From Neurospora tetraspora (taxonomy: Eukaryota > Ascomycota > Sordariomycetes > Sordariales > Sordariaceae): a DNA stretch of 64,000 nucleotides. Made by a program: the position numbers and the translations under genes. Shown piece after piece: positions 22,725 through 35,186 of this stretch. The stretch spans positions 5,704,001 to 5,768,000 of the forward strand of contig NW_026944383.1 of the NCBI RefSeq assembly GCF_033439725.1. Reading direction: 5' to 3'. Below the pieces are notes generated by a model. That model did not search any database, was not told where the DNA came from, and saw only the letters and a program-made list of their open reading frames with translations. Positions within the stretch are counted from its first letter, which is position 1. The number at the start of each line of letters is the position of its first letter.

Positions 22725-24250
22725 ATGCTCACACAACGAAAGCTCATCGCCCAATGGCCCTCAAGGGCGCTCTACATGGGCAGCCAAACCCGCATGAAAA
22801 CCATCCCTCAAATCAGATCATACTACGACGAACCAACCACCCCCTCCCACCTTGAGTCCATCACCCGCGATCCCAAGTACTCGCGCATCCTGCGCAAAGT
22901 CTACGGCGCGCCCTTCCAAAGCCTGGTCAAGCCACGAATCGACGAATGGTTCGCCTACTGCCTCCACCGTTCACCTTCAGGGACATCATCAGGGTCAGGA
23001 AAGCAAATGACAATCCAAGAACGCACCCTCGCCAAACACGAATGGGCCCAAGAAGTCCTCCACATGCGCGAGCCCTACAACCGCACGCCCTGGCGGTGGG
23101 ACTCCCTCAGCCAGCGGTCCGAGCCGCCTCTGGGTATGCGGCAGCCGGGCGAGCCAGTCGCGGATTTCTTGAAGAGACTGCCGCCGGTTCCGGGGCCGAA
23201 GATGGGCGGGAAGAATGATCGGTTTGTGCCGAGGTGGTATGTGGTTGAGAACCCCGTTAGGGAGGCGTACTTTGCGAGGGGGTATTTGGATCATGGGAAG
23301 GCGCATGAGCCGCATCGGTTTGGGATTTGGATTGCGAATCTGAGGAATGCGTACATGACGTTCTTTGAGCAGGTGGCGTATAAGAGGAGCATTGGCAGGA
23401 TGAGTGAGGAGAGGTATCGAGAGGAACTGAGGGAGTTTATTGCGAGGAAGGCGAGGCAGTTTAAGTTGACGAGGGGGGAGGTATGTACAGCCAGATTTCG
23501 CGGTTTCATCAGGTCAATGGCTACTGGATCGCTAACATGTTTCCCTAGTGGGTGATTCCCGTCCCAACATCTGAAGCAACAAAAGTCTGGTCCGAAATAG
23601 CCCAAGCAACGGGCCTCAACATCCTCGGCACATCCGCCCGGATAGCTACCTCTTCCTCCATCGACTACCCAGACCACCGTCTAATCGCCGTCCAAACGGT
23701 CGACTTCTCCGACCACGAAGACGTCGAGCGCATCCTCCGCCGCCTCGAAGGTATGGGCATCGTAGACCGCACCATTACACAGCCCATCCACTACCAAACA
23801 GAAGCATACTACTTCCTCGGCATAGGGCCGAACAACGTACACAACCTGCCCACAGCGTTTTATACCAGCGATCAGTTCTTCAACGAGGAACTCAGAGCCA
23901 AATTGAGGCAAGGGCGGTCGGGGCAGATTCTGGATGAGTCCGTGCTTCGAAGGAGCGAAGAGTTGCGAAGGAAGCAGCAGCAGGAAAAAGAGGAGCAGGA
24001 GGAGATTGCGGACTTTGGACGGATTTGGAACCAGGAGCCGGAGGAGAAGCAGAGGGTATGGATACCGCCGCAGATGCTGGTGCAGAGGGATCCGAACGTG
24101 TTCCAGGAGTTGGAGATTGCCAAGACGGAGGCGGAGAGTGCGAGGGCTAAGACGAAGAAGGCGAAGAGGATGACGATGGAGGAGTGGGAGGAGACGGAGG
24201 GTGGTGATGATCCGGTTGCGATGGCGTTGAATGCGAAAAGGGTTGAGTGA
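22725..24250 (+). CDS. DUF1917 / C11orf68-like protein
   Basis: Exons 22725-23480 and 23549-24250 (68-bp intron GTATGT...GCTAAC...CTAG) give 485 residues. The C-terminal half resembles the DUF1917 family (human C11orf68/Bles03, an eIF4E-like fold). It reads WVIPVPTSEATKVWSEIA, then LGTSARIATSS, then LIAVQTVDFSDHEDVERI, then YYFLGIGPNN-x8-FYTSDQF. The order and spacing match W-x-x-x-V-P, L-G-x-x-A-K-x-S-T, V-Y-T-x-D-x-x-D and Y-L-G-I-x-x-N-N. Residues 1-40 are rich in Arg/Ser and could be a targeting sequence. Residues about 410-485 are a charged tail (EELRRKQQQEKEEQEE). Molecular function in fungi is unknown to me. Start chosen as the first ATG in the open frame after the CT-rich leader. Confidence 0.65.
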
Positions 24251-24353
24251 GTGGGCCAGTTAGCGATTCCTGACGGGTTAAGTACTTCTGTTTAATGTTT
24301 GATTGGTGTTAAAGGGTGTAAGAGATTTCCGAGGGGTTGTCTGGCTTGTGCTT

Positions 24354-25876
24354 CTAGATGTTGTTACCGGAGCTGTTGCCTGGTGCTTGTCCTGATATCT
24401 GGTCCTCTATCCTTCCTCTTTCTGGGTCAACTACACCGTAATCTCGTTCGTCAGTGGACGTCAGATCCATGTCCGTTGACACTACTTCTGTATCATTCTT
24501 CATACCGTGGCTCGCCCGCAACGATGCCCAGTCGATCCGCCTTTCGGCTACATCGGTTGAAGTGTCTCGATCCGTCATAGCGTACTCTGATATAGTGTCC
24601 AGGTCTCTTGGCCGAGGAACTGCCCTCAGCCAGCGAGTCCGGGGAAAGAGGCGTACGAGCAACGGCTTTAGACAGGGCATGCAAGCGCATATGATGGCGA
24701 CGTTCAGTTCCGTGTTGCTGTTGAAGAGACCATGGTTAGCTTAACCTGATGTCCACCACAGGTTTTAGAAGGGCTACTCGCCCCCAGATATAGTGGATTA
24801 CCAAGCACCAAGTGTAGTCCCCGTCTCCCATGGCGAGAAGACCACAGATGAAACGGAAAAGACTGACTCCCAGCACGCTGAATTGTCTTCATGTTAGCTA
24901 GAGCTTTGTTCGGAACTTCGGATGTGCGAGTTGTGAGAACTTACAAGCCGCCTGTACCCAGGATACCTTTTGAGCGAACTCACATCTCAAGGGCCTGATG
25001 ATACATATGGGCATCAACAAGATAATGATGTCGGCCACAACGTTGGGTCCCAGTAGCGATTCATACCATATATTGATGTCCATACATTGATCTTTGTTCC
25101 AATGGGTCCAAAAGACCTTGATCGGTTTGCACCAGTAAAGGACGCCTGTTGCTCCGATGACATTGAGGACAAAGACGAAACCAATGGTGGAATAGACGGC
25201 ATAAGTGAAACAACGGCTTGTTGTAAAGCGTAGGTAGAAGGAGAGGATTGAAAGCTTGGTGAAAAAGTTGGCAATTGGATACGTGCTAGTGACTCCAAAA
25301 GCGCTAACCTGAAGGACGTGGTCAGCTACGGGGGACTGTTTCATTGTGTCCTGCGAAGAGGCGGAGATGAGATATTAGGATGACATACGAGCAGATACTT
25401 CTTGTAGGTATGTTTGGGGTCTGGGACGTCACCGTAATGCCTACCAAGCCCATATTTTGTTTCTAGGTGAACACCCCTGAGATTAGCCTCTCTTGTCAAA
25501 GTTTGACATTCGCGGTGCACAAGAGAGACAAGACCACATACGTATCGTCACAGATACCGAGAAGAGAATGGAGAATATCTGTGGGAAACATTTGTTTAGC
25601 ATGTACTCGTTAGAGGTATGCTCATGGCCAGTATCGTACCAATGCAACGAGGATAAACCCTGTGGAATACCCAAGGTTAGTGAAGCTGCAGCATCTCCCT
25701 AGGATCAGATTCCTGACCCAGGAGGCAGGTTCTTTCTGCTTACAATCTTCCTTTGGCTTGGAGTTCAGGATGCGGCGGGTCGTGTAGAATCTAGCGCAGA
25801 CGAATATGGCGGGGAAGACAGGGACAAGCCAAGCAGCCAAAACAACTTGAGGGGCAAGCGTTTCTCCTTCGCCATA
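24354..25876 (-). pseudogene. SAT4/rhodopsin-like membrane protein gene, 3' part, cut off from its start
   Basis: Minus strand. Supported exons: 25873-25744 (YGEGETLAPQVV...FYTTRRIL), 25659-25640, 25578-25542, 25462-25389 (TKYGLGRHYGDVP) and about 25350-24950 (FFTKLSILSFYLRF, VLYWCKPIKVFW). The last exon begins with ELNVAIICACMPCLKPLL and ends at 24354. These motifs (YGLGRH, TK-x-SIL-x-FYLR, NVAIICAC-x-P-x-L-x-PL) define the SAT4 family of seven-helix fungal plasma-membrane proteins related to Pth11. The frame joins near 24,890 and 24,740 do not close cleanly. No ATG lies in frame before Tyr10. The frame enters the terminal repeat of a transposon at 25,877, and the missing start is at 37,898-37,927. 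Confidence 0.8.
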
Positions 25877-25911
25877 GGCCCTGATCGGCTCAAACTTTTC
25901 ATTGAAAAGTT
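25877..25911 (+). repeat. Left terminal inverted repeat of the Harbinger element
   Basis: A 35-bp repeat starting GGCCCTGATCGG and ending in the near-palindrome AACTTTTCATTGAAAAGTT. It is immediately preceded by ATA. Confidence 0.9.
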
Positions 25912-25939
25912 GTGAGGGTTACAGGGGGTTTTGGTGCCA

Positions 25940-25981
25940 AGCTCGATTTTTTTTCTGGACTAACTAGTCTGGGCACCAAAA
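25940..25981. repeat. Subterminal hairpin
   Basis: TTTTGGTGCC and its reverse complement GGCACCAAAA flank about 22 bp just inside the left end of the Harbinger element. It may serve as a transposase recognition structure or be a remnant of a small insertion. Confidence 0.6.
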
Positions 25982-26205
25982 AACTCGAGAAAACTCGAGA
26001 AAACTGCTCAAACTTGAACCAGGGTGTTCAGAAGAGGTACCGACTAATGTAGGCCGTCATACCTTCCTAATTTGTACTGAGATCGACAGATTCTTAGTGT
26101 TTTTGACCGGTTTTCTTATTAAAATTGACAAAATCTCAGAAGTAGGGGGTACCCTACTTCTGGCAGAAAAGTTGTGAGTTTTCGTGAGTTTTCGTGAGTT
26201 TCCTT
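25980..26205. repeat. Subterminal repeats of GAGTTTTC type in inverted arrangement
   Basis: ACTCGAGAAA occurs twice near 25,982-26,005, and GTGAGTTTTC occurs tandemly near 26,174-26,200. The two clusters are roughly reverse complements of each other. GAAAAGTTGTGAG at 26166-26178 also repeats 25904-25916 exactly. This is compatible with transposase-binding subterminal repeats or with a small element nested at the end. Confidence 0.55.
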
Positions 26206-26750
26206 ACCAAGATATATAACGTAAGCAGGTTTGCCCTGTCGGTGAATATTATGTCAGTTGAGCCGCACTTGAACCTTATACTCCTAGTTATCAAAACTCT
26301 ATTGTACTATAACTGCCACATATTCGTATTCGTTGATATCGGTCGCTATAAATCTAGAAGTCGTAACCGAATTGCTTTCGTATTTATAGTAGTAACTGCT
26401 ATTTATATTATTTTTCGTCGTACCAGGAAGGATTCTGAACTTATATACTATAGCCCAAACTATACTAGAAAATCAGCGGATAGAATTTAGTACAACTTAG
26501 TAATATAGTTTTCATAACTCTTCTATATAGATCGATTTACTTTTAATACCTTATTAAAATAGCTTTAAGAAAATACCGGTTATTTAAAGCCTAATCGATA
26601 CTAGATAGTATATTAGAAATTGATAGTCTTTCTATATATCCTAGCTTATTATTAAAATTAGCGAATTACCCCGTATTATTTTTAAATTAATTAGAGTTCG
26701 GTATTAAAGATTATAAATAATTTATTGCTTATTTGTGAATATTTATATAT
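26194..26750 (+). pseudogene. Harbinger transposase, 5' part
   Basis: The open stretch from 26194 to 26490 precedes a frame with stops containing IVFLYILAYY (about 26,622), which matches the start of PIF/Harbinger transposases (FL-Y-I-L-A-Y-N-A-G-N-R). The frame is cut at 26,754 by a gypsy insertion and resumes at 35,187. Stops are of the TAA/TAG type expected from RIP. Confidence 0.65.
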
Positions 26751-26754
26751 TACG

Positions 26755-27000
26755 TGTCACAGGGCTAGATCACATGCCCTGTGCTAGTCGTGCTATTGGC
26801 CAATGCTACACTGCGGCTCAGCTGTAGCCATTGCTATAGCACTGGGCTTAGCCTTGGTAGCGGTTATGGGGTAGATCTATCTAGTTAGGTAGATCTTACC
26901 CGTGCCCTATATTTACTTTGGCTACGTATACCTTTTTTACTTCCTTCGTATAATAATACAGATTATACTTCATACTTAACGGTGCCCTCGCTCCGTAATA
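26755..27000 (+). repeat. 5' LTR of the gypsy element
   Basis: 246 bp, TGTCACAGGG ... CTCCGTAATA. Compared with the 3' LTR nearly all differences are C/T or G/A, many at CA/TG, the RIP signature. The original end was probably CGTGACA. Confidence 0.93.
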
Positions 27001-30000
27001 GTTTATTATACCTATATATTACGCTATACGCGCTTATTTACTATAAATATCGCGACGAACGTTTTTCTTAATAATTTACTAGTAATTAAGTTTTCGGATT
27101 ATTTTTAACGTTCTTACCCTACGTAGAATAGAGAATTAATTTAGTAAGAATAGTTATCCGTTTAGCACTTTTAATTATAAGCGGATTCTACGACTATTGT
27201 AATTATAGTAATTAAGCGTTAAACGACGTCTTTAATCCTAAATACGTTTATTTACTTACTACGAGGATAATAATAATATTAAATCGGTAATTATTAATTA
27301 TTATAATAATAATACCGATACCGAATTTATCGTTATTAATTGATCCCCCAATCTCCTAAGCGAGGCTATCTCTACTTTTATTAATTAAATTTCAATTCTT
27401 AATATAATTAATAATTACCCTATTCTATAGGAGCTAAATTCTTATAAAGTTAACGTTCTTCATCCCCCTAACTATTATTATTTGGGTTATAAATTCTATA
27501 GTCCTAATTTCGTTCCCTAAGGATTAAGCGATCCCCTAATAGATAGTAATAAAATAGTTACTAATAATAAAATAGCCTTAATAACTCTACGTATATATAG
27601 TAACAATATTATACATCGTAATATTTAGTCCTTTTTATATAATATATTATTAATTAGTAATTTTATAGCTTTTTACCCGGTTATTTTCCGTTAATATACT
27701 AGCTATATTACTTAACTGCCCGCTTTTATAATTATAATCAATATTATCGCCGAAGCCTTTCGTACTTCTAAAGAACGTTTTTATTAAAAGATTTTATATA
27801 AGGAAGCGGAGGACTATATTAATAAGTAGTCTTAGAGGAATTTTTAGAACGAAGTTATTTAATAGAAGTCTAAAATTAAGAAGTAGTTCGATAAATATAA
27901 AGATAGGCAGTAATTATACGTAAACTACAATAAAGAGATATTTAATATAATAAATCATAATATAATTATAAAAGCTCAAGTACTTTCACTATAAACCTAA
28001 ATACTTTACTTATAGAATTAAATTGCCGAATTATAAATTAATAATAACGGCCTTATAACTTTTATTTAAAAATAATAGTATCGGCGTCCCTACCCGCTTC
28101 GGCCTTAATAATAGTAGTTCCAGTAATAGCTACGGCGGAAATCCCGGCGGTAGTAGCGGTAGAAATCCTAGTAGTCCCGGCAACGGTAGTAGAAGTTTTA
28201 GCGGTCCCTCCTTTAAACCTCCGGTCTCGACTCCGGTTATAAATTATAATAGTAATAATCACCGTTATATAGTACCCGACCCTAAGGTTTTTAACGCTTC
28301 TAGTAAAATACCCCGTAACTATAATAATATGTATTCTATTTAGCGTACAAAGGTCTATTTATATTAGAATATAAATAAGTAAGCATTCCCTATAGAATGT
28401 ATTAAATTCCTTTATATCTATATTCGTTTAGGTAAAGCGCTTATAGTTAACATTAAAAAAAGTATAAAATTTATTACAAAAAGTAAGGACCCTTCGATAA
28501 AGCCCTAGAAAATAAGCGAGAATTTGATTATTTATTTTAATATTCGTTATAACACTATAAATATAAAGTTAGACGCTGAGCGTACTCTCTAGTAACTTTA
28601 GTAAAAATCTAATTTCTAGAACTTCGAGGACAAATTTATCTTTTACGCTGACTACTATAGTATAAATAATTCGATAAGGATATTTTTACTTAAGAAAAAG
28701 GTTAACGACTAATTTAGGAAATTAAGTAATTACTAGATTAATTTCCTAATTAATAATAATTTTTAAAGCTAGGTTATACTCTTACGTAGCCTCGTTTGTA
28801 ACTACGAAGAGGCCGCCTTCGGAAAGAAATTCTCTAACGCTTTTAATAATTATAATAATTCTAATTCCGGTAATAAGAATTCTAATAATAGTAACGGCAG
28901 TAGATACATTAAAACCGGTTTATAAAGCGGTAATATTATAGATTTAAATTAATTTAAAGTTATTATACGTCGTATTATACTTTCCAATATTTAGAAGCGT
29001 TACTAGGATAATAGTAAATATGCAAAATATAGTAAAAAAGGTTATAAGTAGAAGAATTATTAATAATTCGTAGATTTAGGTAATAGTAAGGGATTTATTG
29101 CTAGTATTAAGATTACCCGTTCAAATAATAATAAGAAGTCTAGTAATAATAAGAAGCTCGGTTAGAGCAGTTACGGTAACAGCGGCAATAATATTAATAC
29201 AGTCGATAGTAGCGGTAGTAAAGTTATTCCCAAGGCTAATAATAGTAATACCGGTACGGAAAATATAGCGCCTCCAACGTAAGTCGCTAATAGAAGCTAT
29301 TACTAAAAAAAGGAAGGGGCAAGAAATTAGAAGGATATCTATTAAAATTAGAGCGTAAAAAGTTAAACTAAGAAGAATCTTTATTAATTAATTTAATTAT
29401 AACTAAACTAGAGAAATCTATCCTTCTTTCTAATTACCTTTATTATAGTAAGCGTAAAGTATATTATTTAATATTAGTTAATAGCGGTTATACGGGCAAA
29501 GCGTTTATTGATATAAATTGTATTAAATAAAATAGTTTACTAATTTATACGCTAGAACGGCTACGGCCGTTAAAGTTAGCGGACAGTAATATTAATACCT
29601 ATATTACCGACTATATATAATTAATAATAAAGATTCGCGTCCATAACAAAGAAATCGATATATTAATATTTATATTATTACTAGAAAAACCAGTTATTTT
29701 AAAACTCCCCTGATGATAATAATATAACCTTTTTACGAATTAAGAGATAGGAAAATTTAAATTCAATAAAAAATACTAAAACAAGTACCTTCCTAAGGAT
29801 ATACCCAACTTTTAGATACTGGCACTTAAAGTTTTATACAGGAATACCATAAAAATCGTTAAAGAAGAGCTTATTAAGGAGGAAATTCTTTAAGAAGTAA
29901 TTAATAAGAGGAGAGAGATAGGATCGGTATTAATAGCGGCGCCGCCTTCTCTAGATAATAGACCGGGTTTTAAAAGTATAATAATAGCGCTAGAACCTGA

Positions 30001-31140
30001 AACTAGGCTATTATTAAAACTAAGATTAATAGTTCGCCTACTAATATTAGGATTAAACCCGCAATACTCCTAAGAACTTCTAATATTATCCTAAATTAAA
30101 TATACAATTTAATATAAAAGGGTTCAATTATAGGAAAGAATCGCAAAAAGGGTAAGTACGAACTCTAAATAATTATAGCCTATTAATTTACCGGAAGGGA
30201 ATTAAATAATAATATTACTTTAAAATCTAACCCTATTTTAAACGGTAGAGCCTAAAATAAAACCTATACTTTACAAAATAATTAGCGGGCAACGCTTACT
30301 TATCGTAAATTTAGCGAGGAGATTCCTAATATTATTATTTATAAGGCCTATTGACGTTAATAATATCCTTATTAATATAAACGATATCGTAGAACTCAAC
30401 GCTACAAATTTTAATTTCGTAGTCCGTATAAAGTAATTGGAAGCAATTATTATAAGCAAGGTTAAAATCGAAGAAGTAATTAAATAAATAGAGGCGGAAA
30501 CAAAAAATAAGAGTAAAGAGGAATCGGGAAAGCTAGAAATTATAAATCAAATATATAAGGAAATCTATATAAGTAATAGAACTAAGTATAAGAATAAATT
30601 TATAAACTACACTTTAAAGATTTTAAAAGATAATATAAGCGAAATTATATTAAAAATGATAAAGGAGGACGCTAAAAGATTCTACAAAAAAGCGAACAAA
30701 CCTTTAGCTACCAAAGAACAAATCAAAACGAAAATACTAATATACTACTATAAATATTAGAAAGTAGCCAATCTTAGCAACGCTAAAATTATACTTTAAT
30801 ATAAGTCCTACAATTACAAAATCGAATTTATTCTAGGAGCTGAATTACCTAACGCTCAATTACAATTATTTTCCCCCCTAGAATTAGGGGTTATTAAAAC
30901 ATAGCTTAATAAAAATATTAAATAAGGATTTATTAAACTATTACAATTACTAGCGGCTTCCCTAATCTCATTAATTAAGAAGCTGGGCGGTAATATCTAT
31001 ATTTACGTAAATTATAAAAATATTAATAATATAATTCTGAAAATACAATACTCTCTTCCTTTAATTAAAAAGACGTTAAACGCTATTTATAAGGCTAAAG
31101 TTTTTACCAAACTCAATATCGTCGCAACTTCCAACCGTAT

Positions 31141-31325
31141 TGTGACGGCGCTGGTAGTCAGCGACCCACATGTGGGTCCCGCTATCGCTTACACGACCAG
31201 AGTATTTATTTGGGTCTACACGCTTGTACCTAGTTTTCTTCCTCTTTTCTTCCCCCCATCTGAAATCTTCTGTCATAGATGGAATCTTAGCTCTGCCTTC
31301 GACTCTCCTATACTGTGCCCTTGCA
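31141..31325 (+). mobile_element. Solo LTR inserted in the gypsy reverse transcriptase
   Basis: A 185-bp segment starting TGTGACGGCG and ending GTGCCCTTGCA has normal base composition inside AT-shifted surroundings. The perfect 5-bp duplication CGTAT flanks it (31136-31140 and 31326-31330). Removing it joins KLNIVATSNRI to RIYKGYK, as in gypsy reverse transcriptases. A TG...CA repeat with a 5-bp duplication and no internal region is a solo LTR. It is from a family different from both other LTR elements in the window. Confidence 0.9.
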
Positions 31326-34300
31326 CGTATACGGATTTATAAAGGCTATAAATAGCTAATAATATTTATAATATATTTCGGGCTATATAAATCTTTAATT
31401 TATCCTTTTAGCTTATAAAATACGCCGGTAACTTTCTAGAATTTTATTAAAAATATTCTCTATAATACCCAAAATAAATTCGTTACTATTTACTTCAGTA
31501 ATATTTTAATTTATTTAAACAACGAAGAGGATTATATTAAATATATATCGGATATTCTAAAGCAGTTCGAAAAATTAAAGCTACAAATTAATATCGATAA
31601 ATACGAATTTTTTATTATAAAGACGAAATATCTAGGCCTAATTATGATACTAAGCGGTATTAAAGTAGATATAAATAAAATTAAAGCAGTAACGGTATAG
31701 GAAACTCCGGAATTAAAAAAAAGGATTATAATCTTTCCTAAACTTTATTAATTTCTACCGCCAGTTTATTAAAATTTTTCGAATATAGTAAAACCCCTTT
31801 ACAAACTTACTAAAAAAACAGCGGATTAGTATTAGGATATTAAATATTAAAAAGTATTTAATAACTTCAAAATTACTTTTATAATAATACCAATCCTGAA
31901 AATCTACAATTAAGGTAAAAAAAAGAATAATTAAAATAAACGTATCGAATTAGGCATCGGGAAGGATATTTTCCTAATAGGGAAATAATAGAATTTTTTA
32001 CCTAATAGCCTACTTTTTAATAAAATATATTATAGTAAAGTATAATTATAATAGTTATAATAAAGAATTATTAGCGATCGTAAAAGTATTAGAAGAATAG
32101 GCTCCTAAATTTAAAGAGGCCTAAAAGAAAGTAAAAATTATTATAGATTATAAGAATTTTAAAATATTTATAACTATAAAGTAGTTTACCCCTCGTTATA
32201 TAAAATAATTGGAGTTTCTTAATCGTTTTAACTTCTATATTATATATAAGTAAAGCCTAAATAACGTTAGGTTTAATACTTTAAATTAGAAATTTAAAAA
32301 TAGGTTATAAAACGACGATAATAAATAGTTACTAGCGAGGAAAAAGCTTCTAATCAACCCGGACCGCTTTAACCCAGCCTTCTTTAAGGACGACGACAAT
32401 ATAGAAGAGAACCTAAATATTGCTAATATATATTTAGGAATTATAGAGGAAGTTTATTATATAAACTACACTACGGACTTATATGATTAAGACTTAGAAT
32501 TTTAGGATTTGAACCTCTACGAATTTAATATTACAAAATGTATAAACGATTTAATCGACGATAATTACGTTAAATCTAATTTAACATAAGAAATGACCTT
32601 TTACCTATAGAAAGATAGTTAAAGAAATTAAATTCTAAAAATTAAGAAGAAATTTACCATCGCTTTTATAAAATATTTAACTAAATAAAGCCGCATTTAT
32701 TGGAAGAAAGATATAAAAGAGAAGGTACTTATTAATCCGGACGATAAAAATACCCAATTATAATTTATTTACAAAATATATATAATAAAGCCTAATAATT
32801 ATGCTAACTATAAAAGGATATATAAAATTTTAATAAATTTTATTACTAATTAAGAATATACTAATTAAATAAAGAATTTCATAAAGCCTACTTAGCTTAT
32901 ATAAAAATTGAATTATTAAAGTACTCTCCTGCTAAATTCTTAAAACCTTTCCCAGTTCTATTTAAAATTTGGATGGAAATTTCAATTAATTATATTACCC
33001 TAATAATATTATATATAAGGCGTAGCCGTATATATAAATATATAACTATAATGATAGACCGTCTTACAAAGATAAAATATTATATTCTAATAGAGATTTT
33101 AGAAATGGACGAATTCGTCGAACAATTTATCGAAAAAATCTATAGTATTTACAAGTTATTAGATAGTATTATTTCCAATAAAAAATTATAATTGATTTTA
33201 ATACTTTAGAGAACTTTATACGAAAAGTTAGGTATTATAGTAAAATTTTCTTCAGTATTTTATTCCCAAACTAATAGTTATACCGAAAGGATTAATATTA
33301 AAATAGAATAATACTTTCAATTCTATATTAACTAAACCTAAAATGATTGGGCGAATTACCTACTTTTAGTAAAGCTCGCTTATAATAATACGGTATTAAA
33401 AATTATAAGAGTAAGCCCCTTTTATACTAATTATAATTTCTACCCTCGTATAAGTATAGAGCTGGCTAAGCCTTACCCTCCCAATTTATTAAAAATATAG
33501 AAGAAAGAATTCTTCAAAGCTTTAAAAGTAATTAATTAGTTTTAAACTATTTTAAATAGGGTAGTAGCCTTATTGAATAAGTATAAGACCGATACGAAGC
33601 GAATACAAATAAAAACCGTAATAACGCTCCTAAATATTATATTAGTAATAGAATTTTATTAAATACTGAAAACCTCGCTATAAGGAAGCCTCAAGCAAAA
33701 TTGGTCCCTAGATAGGAAGGACTATTTATAATTATTAAAACTAATTCCTACTAAGTAAAATTAAAACTTCTTAAGAATATAAAAGTTAATCTAATATTCT
33801 ATATATTTATAATTAAATTCTAGGAAATAGCCGGACTACCCGGCTAATACGATATTAAGGAAGATATCCGTACGAATAATGGTTGAATAATAATTATAAC
33901 TAATAAGTATAATAATAATAAATAGTCAAAATAGGAATTCGAAAGTATTATAGGATATAGTAAAGTAAATAACAGTCGCTAACAATATTATATTAAATAA
34001 AAAAAATATTAATAAACCTAATGAGCAACCGGTTAAAGATTTAAAAGGATACGATAATATTATTTAAAAATTCTATAACGCTAATCCCAATATATTACTA
34101 CTATTAGTCTAGGTTAAAAAAAGAAGAGGGCAATTAAAGAAGAAGTTAATACGGGCTTAGAATAACCTCCTAGAAATATTAGAATTAGTATAATAATTAG
34201 AAGTACTATTAGTTCGAAGAAGTATAAAATTAAATAAAAAGTAAAAGATAAATGAAAACTTAATAAAAAAGGAATTTAGGATTTATAGTACGAATCCCAC

Positions 34301-34940
34301 TTTAAATTTCTAGAGAACGAATCTTCTAAGCCTATTCTGAGGGATAGTCCGAAATTTACTTATACTTTAATTTCCTTTTCTCCCTACGGTCTCCCTAAAT
34401 TGGTCTCTCTAATTGAGTCTCCCCAATTCGAATAAGATTATATAGTAGTTATAATACGTTAATATAAATAAATAGAGTATTTAGGAATTATTTTTACAAA
34501 TATAGGGTAAAAGAAAAAGAAAGAGGGATATAAATACAATTCGAATGTATAATATTTATATTTGTATTAGTAGTGGCACTTTAAGTGTCCTCATATACCA
34601 CTATATTATAAGGCCTTTATAATACCCCCTTTAGGGGTTGGCAATGGTAGAGAGGGGAGGTGGCAATTATAAAAAAAATTAGAATATTATTCAAGATTAT
34701 TTAGTAAAATAATAGATATTTCGGTAGAAGGGTTATATTTAATAATACTTTAATTAGTATTTTTCTCCTAGATAGGAGTCTTAACGTTAAGTAATTTCCC
34801 GTCTTAATATACGCGCTAAGGGATTTTATCTAATTTTAATTGGGTATATCCCGGGAAGGTTTACTTTGAAAGATTTAAGGGCAAAACTATATATTTAGTT
34901 AGCGATTTCGTAAACGGGGATTTCTTTTGAGAGGGGGTAG

Positions 34941-35186
34941 TGTTATAGGGCTAGATTATATGCCCTATGTTAGTCGTGCTATTGGCTAATATTGTACTGC
35001 GGCTTAGTTGTAGCTATTACTATAGTATTGGGCTTAGCTTTAGTAGCGGTTACAGGGTAAATCTACCCAATTAGGTGGATCTTACCCGTGCCTTATATTT
35101 GCCCTGGCTGCGCACACCTTTCTTGCTTCCTTCGTACAATAATAAAGATCATACCTTATACCTAACGGTGCTCTCGCCCCGTGATA
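34941..35186 (+). repeat. 3' LTR of the gypsy element
   Basis: 246 bp, the partner of 26755-27000. Its first 120 bp are more AT-shifted than the 5' copy (for example TTATAGGG for TCACAGGG), while its last 130 bp are less so. Confidence 0.93.

Larger units (their letters stand above)
26755..35186 (+). mobile_element. Ty3/gypsy LTR retrotransposon, RIP-mutated
   Basis: Two LTRs of exactly 246 bp (26755-27000 and 34941-35186) are flanked by the perfect 5-bp duplication TTACG (26750-26754 and 35187-35191). A polypurine tract GAGAGGGGG ends just before the right LTR. Plus-strand remnants occur in order: gag-like about 27,700-29,280; protease near 29,477 (NSGYTGKAFID); reverse transcriptase 30,880-31,730 (LPLIKKTLNAIYKAKVFTKL); RNase H about 32,140-32,270 (DYKNFKIF...LEFLNRFNF); integrase about 32,690-33,450 (DYIT-like, DRLTKIKYY). 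Reverse transcriptase before integrase defines Ty3/gypsy. Stops abound and the YFDD box reads YFSN, so it is dead. It sits inside the Harbinger transposase. Confidence 0.93.

Noticed and set aside
26194-26490. 98-codon frame as an independent small gene
   Set aside because: It lies inside the Harbinger element just upstream of recognisable transposase sequence and is better explained as its 5' part.
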